DNA of 10,593 bases from Desulfocapsa sp. (GTDB taxonomy: Bacteria > Desulfobacterota > Desulfobulbia > Desulfobulbales > Desulfocapsaceae): NCBI GenBank assembly GCA_020717935.1, contig DYDK01000042.1, positions 1 to 10,593 on the forward strand, read 5' to 3'. The translations under genes and the position numbers were made by a program. Within the stretch, counting starts at the first letter, position 1. Each line of letters opens with the position of its first letter. The notes under the pieces were generated by a model that was given only the letters and a program-made list of their open reading frames with translations, did not search any database and had not been told where the DNA came from. Below, in pieces: positions 1-6,701 of the stretch.

Positions 1-52
1 GCGCCTGCCGATTCGCTCACCCGGTCGGGTTCAATGCGTGGCAGAGCATATA
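1..52. other. Unassigned left edge of window
   Basis: This is a GC-richer stretch running off the left edge. On the minus strand, one frame stays open from a stop near 85 to the edge and reads through the left arm of the outer inverted repeat. Its translation ends ...YALPRIEPDRVSESAG, which I do not recognise. It could be the start or the tail of a gene outside the window, or flanking mobile DNA. There is too little sequence to decide. Confidence 0.3.
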
Positions 53-387
53 ATTCCAATTCGCTTTCAAGATGAGACTAACTATAGTTCTTCGCAGATG
101 AATTGATACCATAAATAGCAAGTCAACATACTGCACATATTAGACATAGGCACATTTAAACATGTCCAGAATACTCAGAAACAGCACCATGTTGCTCACA
201 AACATCTTTGAGATAGTTGGAGTATGTAATTAAATTTTATTGCTTAAAACATGCAAGAAGTGCCGAATTATTGGAGCGCTTTTTCAAAATAGTATCAATT
301 CATCTGCGAAGAACTATAACTCCTTTCTGCCGTTACTTATAAGGGAAGGCGCATTAGCGTTGTATCAACTTGAAAGCGAATTGGAAT
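53..387. repeat. Outer 19 bp inverted repeat enclosing the small element
   Basis: Positions 53-71 and 369-387 are perfect reverse complements over 19 bases (left arm begins ATTCCAATTCG, right arm ends CGAATTGGAAT). They enclose the shorter element at 83-318, but asymmetrically: 11 bases separate the outer and inner arms on the left and about 50 on the right. The right arm lies at the edge of the group II intron remnant. The pair could be the ends of a larger decayed transposon, or the result of an inversion or duplication when the inner element inserted. No transposase reading frame lies between the arms. Confidence 0.6.
83..318. mobile_element. MITE-like element, 27 bp inverted ends, about 236 bp
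   Basis: Positions 83-109 and 292-318 are perfect 27-base inverted repeats (left end begins TATAGTTCTTCGCAGATG). The interior (110-291) is clearly AT-rich compared with its surroundings and carries no reading frame of note. A short, non-coding, AT-rich unit with long terminal inverted repeats fits a non-autonomous transposable element (MITE) mobilised by a transposase elsewhere. I see no convincing target-site duplication: the flanks on the two sides share only a few bases. The parent insertion-sequence family cannot be named from the sequence alone. A less likely alternative is a long cruciform or double-stranded RNA-forming locus. Confidence 0.6.
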
Positions 388-873
388 AAGATTCCACCTT
401 CCTCTATGGGTTTGGCCCTTCAGCGGGGTGAATCCTCCCGGCTTTTCTATTCGCCGAGCTCGTTTCCAATCCCCATCGCCCCTGCATGGAGATTTCCTTC
501 GCCTACTATGGCCTCTGCTGACTCCTGCCCAAACTCCCTGCATGTTACCACACAGGGCGCTGCCGAAACTACGACCGCCCGTTGGACAGGCCTCCCCGGA
601 TAAGAATGTGAACTTCCCTTGTGCAACCGCATCATTTACCGTATCCCCTGTTCCTTGGGCGTTGACATGTGGTGCTGCCTTACCCTGGGACTCGGCCTTA
701 TATGACGTTTCTGTCCGTCAGCTCACAAGTTTGCACTCCGGCTTCCTCCAGACCTTACCTCACGGTAACGCCCTTGCCTTCGGCTAGTAATTTATGCTAA
801 GTTATTCACTTAACACAGGAACACTTACAGGGGACTTTAACCCCATGAGTTCACGCCCATGCCGGGCGTACAC
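388..873 (-). mobile_element. Group II intron, 5' fragment (domains I to about III), truncated
   Basis: Read on the minus strand, the segment starts at 873 with GTGTACGCCCGG, close to the bacterial group II intron 5' consensus GUGYG. It continues with blocks typical of domain I of these introns: ACTAGCCGAAGGCAAGGG (about 788-771), the GGAAGCCGGAG block (about 750) and a CATATAAGGC block (about 700). Near 515-500 is a GTCAGCAGAGGCCATAGTAG block of the kind usually found just upstream of the intron-encoded reverse transcriptase. Expected next would be the reverse transcriptase gene and then domains V and VI; none is present. The intron breaks off between 388 and 319, where the inverted-repeat element begins. 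It lies at the very 3' end of the Fic gene in the same orientation and replaces the last codons. It cannot be a self-splicing unit. Reading frames overlapping it are not real genes. Confidence 0.8.
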
Positions 874-1478
874 CAGAAGATTCATAACCAGCCTGATCAT
901 CAGCTCCTTCTGCCGTGGATCACTCTCGGCAATCAACAAGGCCAGGGCCACCAGTCCGTTGTCGTTGATGCCGGACTGATCGAGCAGGTCGTTTTCCTTG
1001 AGGAACAGCAGGAAAAGGAAAGCGCCGATCCGCTTGTTGCCGTCGCTGAAGGGATGATCCTTGATGACAAAGTAAAGAAGGTGGGCAGCCTTTTCTTCCA
1101 CGCTGGCGTAGAGTTCCCGGTCGCCGAAGGTCTGGTCGAGGTTGCCGATGATCCCCTGCAGATGATGCTCCCACTCCTGGCCGAACAGTCAGGAGCCTAA
1201 CTCCGCGATAGGAGATCGTCCTTGAGCGCCTTGATGGATTTACCGGTCCGGCCATAATCGAGGGATTGCCTGGGTAAATGGCGGTTCTTCGGCAGTTCCA
1301 GCCGGTCTTCATCGTAACGCAGGAGCAGCGACCAGGATCTGGCATACCTGCCGACCACCTCCAGCACCGCCTTCCCCTCATCTGTTACCAGATCGTTGCG
1401 ATGCAGCGTCCGGGTCAGGAGGGACACCGCCTGTTCCATGTCGGCAAGCCCCTTTTCAGCCAGCCGCTTTTGGTTGAG
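874..1478 (-). pseudogene. Fic/Doc-domain protein (RhuM-Fic type), degenerate
   Basis: Two reading frames join into one recognisable Fic-family protein. The upstream part, about 1478-1197, gives LNQKRLAEKGLADMEQAVSL, followed by a helical region with VTDEGKAVLEVV. The downstream part, about 1190-874, holds the Fic signature HPFSDGNKRIG (about 1050) and a tail ending RLVMNLLV. Fic proteins transfer AMP or other phosphate-containing groups to target proteins; the GNKR form resembles Doc-type members and lacks the final Arg of the classic HPFx(D/E)GNGRxxR motif. Three lesions are visible: an in-frame TAG at about 1197-1199 where relatives usually have Glu; loss of one base shortly after it, shifting the frame before LFGQE; and the group II intron at the C-terminus. 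The N-terminal RhuM-like domain that often precedes such Fic domains is also missing. I judge the gene dead. Readthrough could not rescue it because of the frameshift. Confidence 0.8.
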
Positions 1479-1629
1479 GCTGCAAGGCCAGTTGCTGGAG
1501 AGTTTGAAGGAAGTCCTGCGGTAATTTGCCCTCTTCTGTGACCAGAGAGTCAGTCACATTTTCCGGGAAAATCATTCAGACTGTATCATACGACGGGGCG
1601 CATGGAGAGCAGGGGCTCTACCGGTTAGT

Positions 1630-2472
1630 TCAGAAAAAGCGATAGTAAGCCGCAGAGGCCACGGCCCAGAACAGAACCAGGATGGTCATAACCGCGCAGG
1701 CAGCGCCAAGCAGACGATGACTGATCAATTCACGGCGTTTTTCCTGATAGCCCAGAAGTAGGCCGCAAAGGACGCCTGCAGCCATGCCGCCGCCATGGGC
1801 CCAGTTGTTGATCCCCGGCACCAGCAGACCAAAGACGAAGATACTCAGGGCCCAGCCGCCGATCTGCTGGTACACCTGTCGGCCATAGTTCCCGCCCCGG
1901 CTTTTCCCATAATAGAGGGCCGCGCCGACCAGGGCGCAGACCGCCGCTGAAGCGCCGATGGTAAAGGGAACCCCGGCCAGATAGGAGAGCAGAAACCCGC
2001 CGATGCCGCCAAAAGTATAGATGCAAAACATCCGGGCAAGTCCGTATTCCTGGATTACCAGCGGCCCAATCTGCCGCAGGGCGATGAGGTTAAAGATGAG
2101 ATGGAGCAGGCTGCCGTGCAGATAGCTGGCCGAAAGCAGCGTCCACCAGCGTTGCAGGTTGTCGATGGGAATGGTGCCGGTCGCCCCCAGCAGCAGCAGG
2201 CTCTGGTTGTCCGGCGAAAGAAAGCCAAAAGGGCTCATCCCCAGCCCCAGACTGCCAGGATTGATGATCAGCGAGAGGACAAAAAAACCGATGTTAAGGC
2301 CGCTTAACCCCTTGAGGAAAAGTTCGGAATCCTGGAACAGGAGGAACAAACCGCTGTTTTTCCACCTGGAACCGGGAGACTTGAGGCCGCAGTAGGGACA
2401 GACGGCTTCGTTCCGACTGATAAGGCCGCGGCAATTCGGGCAGAGCTGGGAATTCTTGTGATAAGTGATCAT
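1630..2472 (-). CDS. Rhomboid family intramembrane serine protease with N-terminal zinc ribbon
   Basis: The 280-residue protein begins with a small zinc-ribbon (CPNC at 11-14 and CPYC at 25-28), then a hydrophobic domain with about six or seven membrane segments (roughly 59-75, 112-134, 147-168, 172-189, 206-221, 226-242, 255-275). Rhomboid active-site features are in place: GASA with the probable nucleophile Ser175, AHGGG with the partner His226, and His119, His124 and Asn128 spaced as in E. coli GlpG (H145, H150, N154). It should cleave membrane-spanning substrates within the inner membrane. The zinc ribbon is a known variant, possibly for substrate or partner recognition; that role is inferred. 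The ATG at 2472 follows an in-frame stop by 18 bases, so the start is nearly fixed, though no strong ribosome-binding site is seen. The gene looks intact while its neighbours on both sides are broken toxin-type genes. Its real substrates are unknown. Confidence 0.9.
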   Translation of the reverse strand: MITYHKNSQLCPNCRGLISRNEAVCPYCGLKSPGSRWKNSGLFLLFQDSELFLKGLSGLNIGFFVLSLIINPGSLGLGMSPFGFLSPDNQSLLLLGATGTIPIDNLQRWWTLLSASYLHGSLLHLIFNLIALRQIGPLVIQEYGLARMFCIYTFGGIGGFLLSYLAGVPFTIGASAAVCALVGAALYYGKSRGGNYGRQVYQQIGGWALSIFVFGLLVPGINNWAHGGGMAAGVLCGLLLGYQEKRRELISHRLLGAACAVMTILVLFWAVASAAYYRFF

Positions 2473-2506
2473 GGCAAGGTTTGATTGACTTTATAGGCGG
2501 GGCGTC

Positions 2507-2626
2507 AATTTTTTGGTGAAATTGGCTCCAGGAGAGAATTATTCCATCCGCCGTCACGAGGGCCGCTTCATTTCCAATGGCAGTGGCGACAATCATGTGG
2601 TCGACCGGATCACCATTATTCCGCAT
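2507..2626 (-). pseudogene. PIN-domain toxin (VapC-like), C-terminal remnant
   Basis: The translation reads MRNNGDPVDHMIVATAIGN and then ALVTADGIILSW. This matches the second half of type II PIN toxins, where a (R/G)DP.DR.IVATA segment is followed by LVTAD carrying active-site Asp residues. PIN toxins are metal-dependent ribonucleases that cut tRNA or other RNA. The first two thirds of the domain, including the N-terminal catalytic Asp, are absent: the fragment overlaps the stop of the upstream antitoxin, where a full toxin gene would normally begin. The frame then runs on into the rhomboid gene without its own stop. It is therefore a deletion remnant and cannot be an active nuclease. Confidence 0.65.
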
Positions 2627-2838
2627 CCCTGAAAATGTTCAATGGGTGGATCAAATCGTCTTTGCTCTCAATTTCCCCTTTGTGCAGACCAAAAATCGTT
2701 GAGGGTGCCGTTCGATATGGTTTCAAGACTGAGACAGGTTTTCCCTTCTTGATGATCACGATTCCTTCGCCCGTCGCATTGACTTCATCCATGAAATGGA
2801 GACAGCTTGCCCTGAACTGACGATTTGATCGTCTGCAT
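2616..2838 (-). pseudogene. Phd/YefM-type antitoxin, frameshifted
   Basis: The gene starts with ATG at 2838, preceded by a good ribosome-binding site (GGGAG, about 6 bases upstream), giving MQTIKSSVQGKLS. A frame change at about 2795-2803 is then needed to continue as HFMDEVNATGEGIVIIKKG, KPVSVLKPYR and FGLHKGEIESKDDLIHPLN, ending with TAA at 2616-2618. This is the standard layout of Phd/YefM antitoxins: a DNA-binding N-terminus with a GE.(I/V)(V/I)I.K.GKPV core and a C-terminal toxin-binding tail. Total length is 223 bases, one more than a multiple of three, which fits a single-base insertion. In the current frame translation stops after 17 codons. It formed a toxin-antitoxin pair with the PIN fragment immediately downstream; both partners are now inactive. 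Confidence 0.75.
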
Positions 2839-3095
2839 GCTTCACTCCCTTATCAAGGCTGCTTATTTAATGGGACAATAGTCATTGTCATGGTCACATG
2901 ACAAGCGTTTTCTCTCGAAAATTCCATAATGCTTTCTCAAGCGGGCGGATTGTTACCAATGGATGTCTCTGTTGATTCATTAAAATATCTCGTCTAAGGG
3001 ACTCGGATAATACCGAATTTACATTATGAAGTAACTGCCGTTTTTAGGTTAATATTGCTACATCGAATATCTGAGTACATCCAACTGCTCTCGGG
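2839..3095. other. Intergenic stretch without recognisable gene
   Basis: No convincing coding frame is present on either strand. It contains the antitoxin ribosome-binding site at its left end and a short imperfect palindrome (GTCAT GGTCAC ATGAC, near 2887-2902). Base composition is more AT-rich than in the neighbouring genes. It probably holds the promoter of the former toxin-antitoxin pair plus decayed DNA. Confidence 0.4.
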
Positions 3096-3179
3096 TTAGC
3101 CTGCTCCCAGCAGTTCACAGGTCTGGGCCAGTTGCAATGCATCAATGTCCCTTCCTTCCCTGCCGCCCTTGACGGTGCA
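3096..3179 (-). pseudogene. Possible fragment of HisF-like cyclase
   Basis: A minus-strand open stretch ends at TAA (3096-3098) and translates as CTVKGGREGRDIDALQLAQ followed by TCELLGAG. This resembles the segment of imidazole glycerol phosphate synthase cyclase (HisF, or the cyclase half of fused HisHF) just before the LGAGEILL motif, where a (K/S)GGRE..D.DA....A...LGAG pattern is typical. The similarity stops at LGAG, and the rest of the protein is absent on both sides (an in-frame TGA lies upstream at 3210-3212). If correct, it is a small relic of a gene unrelated to its neighbours. The match is short and from memory, so chance resemblance remains possible. Confidence 0.35.
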
Positions 3180-3308
3180 CCGACAACGGCAGTACTCATC
3201 CCTGGTCAGTCATAAAAACAGGCAGAGCCAAATAATGACCCTGCCTTCGGTGTTCTTCCATGGTACCGACAAGACTACCTTCACGGCATACTTGTAGTGC
3301 CACCCACG

Positions 3309-4244
3309 CTATGCCTTACGGCACAACCGCCCAAAAGCACCGGGAATGGTCCCAGATGACCAGAAGGCACGGCCCTGCTTGTAATCCACAAACCAGTAGC
3401 CGCCTGGTTTTCGTTTAGCCGCCACAAAAATGAAGGGCTGATCTTTGGAGAAACATGAGTTCAGATAGAGGCCCTTACCATTCATGCTTGGCTCCATGAG
3501 GGACATGGCCTCTTCCATCGTCGGCATCCGCCAGTCATGAAATCCGGCAAAGCCCTTTCTGTTGAGCTCCTCAATGTTTCGTTGCATGGTGCGGATGGAG
3601 GCAATGTCAAGGCCGGTACATTGCCAGGAAAGCCCTGTGCGCTCATCATAGACCGTTGCCCCGTCACCGTTATCCACCAGTGAGTTGGAAAAATTCCCCT
3701 CGGGATTAAGGGCTGAATCAAAAAAGTTCCACTTCTGTATCAAAGGTTGAATCTGATCATCATTGATGATGGCGGGTGGTGGCGGCAACACACACTGTTC
3801 CTCTTTCACCGTTTGGACTCCTTTCAAGGGCAGAACGCCCATTTCTTCAACCGCCCCCATGAAACTGACCGGCGTGACCAGAGCATCGCCCTCAGCCTCA
3901 ACCACATTGGCAAGCAACCATTCCTTGATAATGGCGTTGATGGCATAACTCTTTTCAAACTGCGAAGAGCTTCCCTGCTGGCGCACACACTCCTTGACCA
4001 TCTCGGGCGGGGCGCTGATCTCGGCTAAGACCTTGGCGTACTTCACCCCTCGTTCCATCAGGCAGAGCTTTGGCTCCTTGCCCCAATTATCAATAAAGAA
4101 ATAGACAATCCGTTCGCTGTTATTCCGCACCCTTTCCCGTCCACCCCAGGATTCAAAGGTGCCAAAACTGAGATCAGGAGTCATCCCCCAATCAATAGTC
4201 TTGATTGTTGCATCATCCATTGACAGCCGTTGAAACATACCCAT
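3309..4244 (-). CDS. DUF1566 domain protein with unrecognised N-terminal domain
   Basis: The start is ATG 4244, set by a strong ribosome-binding site (AAGGAGG, 6 bases upstream); longer in-frame starts exist but have none. The 311-residue product has two parts. Residues about 1-130 (TIDWGMTPDLSFGTFESWGG near the start) form a soluble domain I do not recognise. After a Pro-rich linker (PPPP at about 154-157), residues about 190-311 form a DUF1566 domain: VDNGDG, RTGLSWQ, FAGFHDWRMPT, FWSS and a C-terminal GRLCRKA. DUF1566 is related in fold style to C-type-lectin-like or FGE-like beta domains, often in secreted proteins; its function is unknown. No signal peptide or membrane segment is visible from this start, so the protein is probably cytoplasmic, which is less usual for this domain. 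It is divergent from glgX, with 173 bases between them. Function is unknown. Confidence 0.8.
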   Translation of the reverse strand: MGMFQRLSMDDATIKTIDWGMTPDLSFGTFESWGGRERVRNNSERIVYFFIDNWGKEPKLCLMERGVKYAKVLAEISAPPEMVKECVRQQGSSSQFEKSYAINAIIKEWLLANVVEAEGDALVTPVSFMGAVEEMGVLPLKGVQTVKEEQCVLPPPPAIINDDQIQPLIQKWNFFDSALNPEGNFSNSLVDNGDGATVYDERTGLSWQCTGLDIASIRTMQRNIEELNRKGFAGFHDWRMPTMEEAMSLMEPSMNGKGLYLNSCFSKDQPFIFVAAKRKPGGYWFVDYKQGRAFWSSGTIPGAFGRLCRKA

Positions 4245-4364
4245 AACCGACCTCCTTGTGTTTATGCCAGCAGTTGAATGCCAGCGTTTCAATACGCCCT
4301 GACAAGTGCCTGATAACAGAAAATCGTTCTGCTTTACCCAAGCATGGTGTATTCTGTGTATATT

Positions 4365-4404
4365 GCATGAAAAATCATGCTTCCTGCTTTTCCTCAATTA
4401 TAAT
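4365..4404 (+). promoter_or_regulatory. Candidate glgX promoter region with 16 bp palindrome
   Basis: A perfect palindrome GCATGA AAAA TCATGC lies at 4365-4380, and a TATAAT at 4399-4404 sits 13 bases before the chosen glgX start. If TATAAT is the -10 box, transcription would begin around 4411 and the messenger would have almost no leader, which fits the lack of a ribosome-binding site before ATG 4418. No good -35 box is seen at the right distance; the palindrome occupies part of that position and might bind a regulator. TATAAT is embedded in ATTATAAT, so a -10 on the other strand is equally possible. Confidence 0.25.
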
Positions 4405-4417
4405 AACCATTATCAAA

Positions 4418-6568
4418 ATGTCCAAGATAAAAATACCCCTGGCCACAACCCGTGGATTTGCTTTGGCAACGGGGTGCACTCGTCTCGGTGAAGGGATTAA
4501 TTTTTCTCTTTTTGCCCGTCATGCTGAAACCGTGACCTTGGTCATTGAGCTGCCGGCAACAGCCACCACAGACCACGAGCAACACGCATTCCCTCTGCAC
4601 CCGCACATCAACAAGACCGGCGATCTCTGGCATATTCTGATCAAGACCCAGCGCGAAGATCTTCGCTATGGATACCGGATAAACGGGCCACACGATCACA
4701 AAAACAAAGGGTTGGCCTACGATAACACCATTCTTCTCCTCGATCCGTTCAATACCTCCCATATCCCAAGGGCCTGGGGACACAAAATATCCGATCCCAA
4801 CGCCCCTCAATGCTGTCTCATCAAGCACGATTTTGACTGGCAGAATGATCAACCCCTGAACATCCCCTTGGCCCAGTCCATTATTTATGAATTGCATGTT
4901 CGTGGCTTCACCCGCCATCCCAGTTCTCGTGTCAGCCATCCCGGGTCGTATACGGGAATCATGGAGAAGATTCCGTATCTCAAGGAGTTAGGGATTACCG
5001 CCATCGAGCTTATGCCCGTCACCGAGTTTGATGAAAACGACACGGTGTTCACAGATCCTCACACGGGAAAGGCGCTCAAAAACTTCTGGGGGTATAATCC
5101 CATCTCTTTTTTTGCCCTTAAATCGGGATATGCCGCCGACCCCGCCCGCCACATCAATGAATTCAAGGCTCTGGTATTAGCCCTGCATCAGGCAGGAATT
5201 GAGGTTATTCTCGATATGGTTTTTAATCATAGCGGGGAAGGCGGTTATGATGGCGCCACCAGCAGTTTTCGCGGTATTGACAATCGCATCTACTATCTGC
5301 TCGACCACCAGACCAGGGAATACCTCAATTTTTCAGGTTGTGGTAATACCATGAACTGCAATCATCCGGTAGTGCGGGATCTCATTAAGGATGCCCTTCG
5401 TTATTGGGTTATGGAGATGCATATTGATGGCTTCCGTTTTGACCTCGCCTCTATTTTGGGACGAGATTCCGCTGGCAATCTTCTTGCCAATCCGCCCATG
5501 ATCGAGATGATCGCCGAAGATCCGGTGCTTCGTGACACCAAAATCATTGCCGAGGCCTGGGACGCCGGCGGTCTCTATCAAGTGGGCAGTTTTTCCATTG
5601 ATGCCCGCTGGGCCGAATGGAACGGGAAATTCCGCGATGATGTCCGAGCCTTCATGGCCGGTCGCGAAGACACCGTTGCCAACCTTGCCACCCGCATGAG
5701 CGGCAGCTCAGACCTCTATCAGTCCAGCTTCCGCCACCCTTATAACTCCATCAATTTTATCACCAGCCACGACGGCTTTACCCTGGCCGACCTCGTAAGT
5801 TATAATGAAAAGCATAATCAGGCCAATGGTGAAGAGAACCGTGATGGCGACAATCACAATCTCAGCTGGAACAGCGGTGTCGAAGGGCCCAGTCGCAACA
5901 GGGCCATTGGCGAATTACGCCAGCGGCGGATACGGAGCATGATCGTGATTCTCCTGCTCTCCCAGGGAGTTCCCATGCTGACTGCCGGTGACGAGTTTGG
6001 CCACAGCAAGGGCGGCAATAATAACAGTTGGTGTCAGGATAATAAAACAAACTGGCTTAACTGGGAGTTGTTGGAAAAAAACAAGGGACTGTTTCGTTTT
6101 GTTCAGCAGTGTATCAGCCTGCGAAAAGAACACCCCCTTTTTCAGCGGACGAATTTCTTTGACCCTCCTCCCCCGTACGAAAACCAGGAGATTTCCGGAC
6201 ACACTCCTGAAATCATCTGGCAATCACTGGTGCCTGGCCAACAAGACTGGACAGCGGGATGTCACACTCTCGCCTTTCTCCTCACCGGCAATGCTGATAA
6301 AATGACAAACAGTCAGAACACGCCTCGGCAAAGGGATCATTTTTTTATCATGCTCAACGGAAGCCGCAAAAAAGATGCCATCTTTCTTTTGCCCTATATT
6401 CCCGGGGCAGGCAGCGAGCAAAACTGGTCGCAGATTATTGATAGCAGCCTCGCCTCCCCGCACAATTTTATACCCCGGCACCACGCGCCCGTTCTCATGC
6501 CGCAGACAAAGATCACGGTCAAGGCGATGGGAGCAACGGTTTTACAAGCGTCAACCATAGTCTCGTAA
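4418..6568 (+). CDS. glgX: Glycogen debranching enzyme GlgX (isoamylase-type, GH13)
   Basis: GlgX hydrolyses alpha-1,6 branch points in phosphorylase-trimmed glycogen, in the cytoplasm. From ATG 4418 the protein has 716 residues, within the usual GlgX/TreX range. An N-terminal CBM48-like domain (about 10-110, GINFSLFARHAETVTLVIEL) precedes the GH13 barrel. The four conserved regions are present: DMVFNH (266-271), DGFRFDLAS with nucleophile Asp342, IIAEAWDAGG with acid/base Glu379, and FITSHDGFTL with Asp452. The FSGCGNTMNCNHP segment and the GGNNNSWCQDN loop are typical of isoamylase/GlgX rather than of branching enzymes. Upstream in-frame ATGs (4256, 4367) would overlap the divergent gene's leader and add non-homologous sequence, so I prefer 4418 even though no ribosome-binding site is evident. 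No other glycogen genes lie nearby. The stop is followed after one base by an inverted-repeat element. The specific name GlgX versus a general isoamylase is slightly less certain than the family. Confidence 0.93.
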   Translation: MSKIKIPLATTRGFALATGCTRLGEGINFSLFARHAETVTLVIELPATATTDHEQHAFPLHPHINKTGDLWHILIKTQREDLRYGYRINGPHDHKNKGLAYDNTILLLDPFNTSHIPRAWGHKISDPNAPQCCLIKHDFDWQNDQPLNIPLAQSIIYELHVRGFTRHPSSRVSHPGSYTGIMEKIPYLKELGITAIELMPVTEFDENDTVFTDPHTGKALKNFWGYNPISFFALKSGYAADPARHINEFKALVLALHQAGIEVILDMVFNHSGEGGYDGATSSFRGIDNRIYYLLDHQTREYLNFSGCGNTMNCNHPVVRDLIKDALRYWVMEMHIDGFRFDLASILGRDSAGNLLANPPMIEMIAEDPVLRDTKIIAEAWDAGGLYQVGSFSIDARWAEWNGKFRDDVRAFMAGREDTVANLATRMSGSSDLYQSSFRHPYNSINFITSHDGFTLADLVSYNEKHNQANGEENRDGDNHNLSWNSGVEGPSRNRAIGELRQRRIRSMIVILLLSQGVPMLTAGDEFGHSKGGNNNSWCQDNKTNWLNWELLEKNKGLFRFVQQCISLRKEHPLFQRTNFFDPPPPYENQEISGHTPEIIWQSLVPGQQDWTAGCHTLAFLLTGNADKMTNSQNTPRQRDHFFIMLNGSRKKDAIFLLPYIPGAGSEQNWSQIIDSSLASPHNFIPRHHAPVLMPQTKITVKAMGATVLQASTIVS

Positions 6569-6569
6569 C

Positions 6570-6669
6570 TTAGGGATTGTCACAAAATAGCATTTACATT
6601 GTCATCGTCCCCATGCGGCGCATAGGAACCAGGGGCAAATTGTAAAGAGTATTTTATGACAGTCCCTTA
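6570..6669. repeat. 100 bp imperfect inverted-repeat element between glgX and msrAB
   Basis: The left end (6570-6603, TTAGGGATTGTCACAAAATA) and the reverse complement of the right end (6669-6636, TAAGGGACTGTCATAAAATA) match along most of 34 bases. The core between them is about 32 bases and does not code. The structure fits a very small non-autonomous insertion element; as RNA it would fold into one long hairpin that could also limit transcription from glgX into msrAB. It starts one base after the glgX stop. Similar end sequences occur at 7806 and 10431. Confidence 0.6.
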
Positions 6670-6701
6670 AGGAAAAGAAGACATCTTCATTGAAGGATAT
6701 C

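Noticed and set aside
53..387. CRISPR array or tandem repeat
   Set aside because: The repeats are inverted pairs, not regularly spaced direct repeats, and no spacer structure exists anywhere in the window.
428..787. Plus-strand 119-residue reading frame across the intron remnant
   Set aside because: It is antisense to conserved group II intron RNA blocks; such antisense frames are commonly annotated as hypothetical proteins but reflect RNA conservation.
859..1200. Plus-strand 113-residue reading frame
   Set aside because: It is a shadow of the Fic gene on the opposite strand, which carries the recognisable HPFSDGNKRIG motif.
1456..1575. Minus-strand 39-residue reading frame (MIFPENVTDSLVTEEGKLPQ...) just upstream of the Fic remnant
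   Set aside because: It is short, has no clear ribosome-binding site, overlaps the 5' end of the Fic-like segment in another frame, and resembles no family I know. It may be part of a decayed upstream gene.
1600..1622. Small palindrome AGAGC-AGGGG... near the end of the rhomboid gene as a terminator
   Set aside because: The stem is only about 5 bp with no T-run, too weak to call.
2635..2820. Plus-strand 61-residue frame opposite the antitoxin
   Set aside because: The minus-strand translation gives a recognisable Phd/YefM sequence, so the plus-strand frame is a by-product.
1..3300. Idea that Fic, rhomboid and PIN/Phd genes form one defence system
   Set aside because: Fic and the toxin-antitoxin pair are each broken by independent lesions, only the rhomboid is intact, and there is no shared operon structure.
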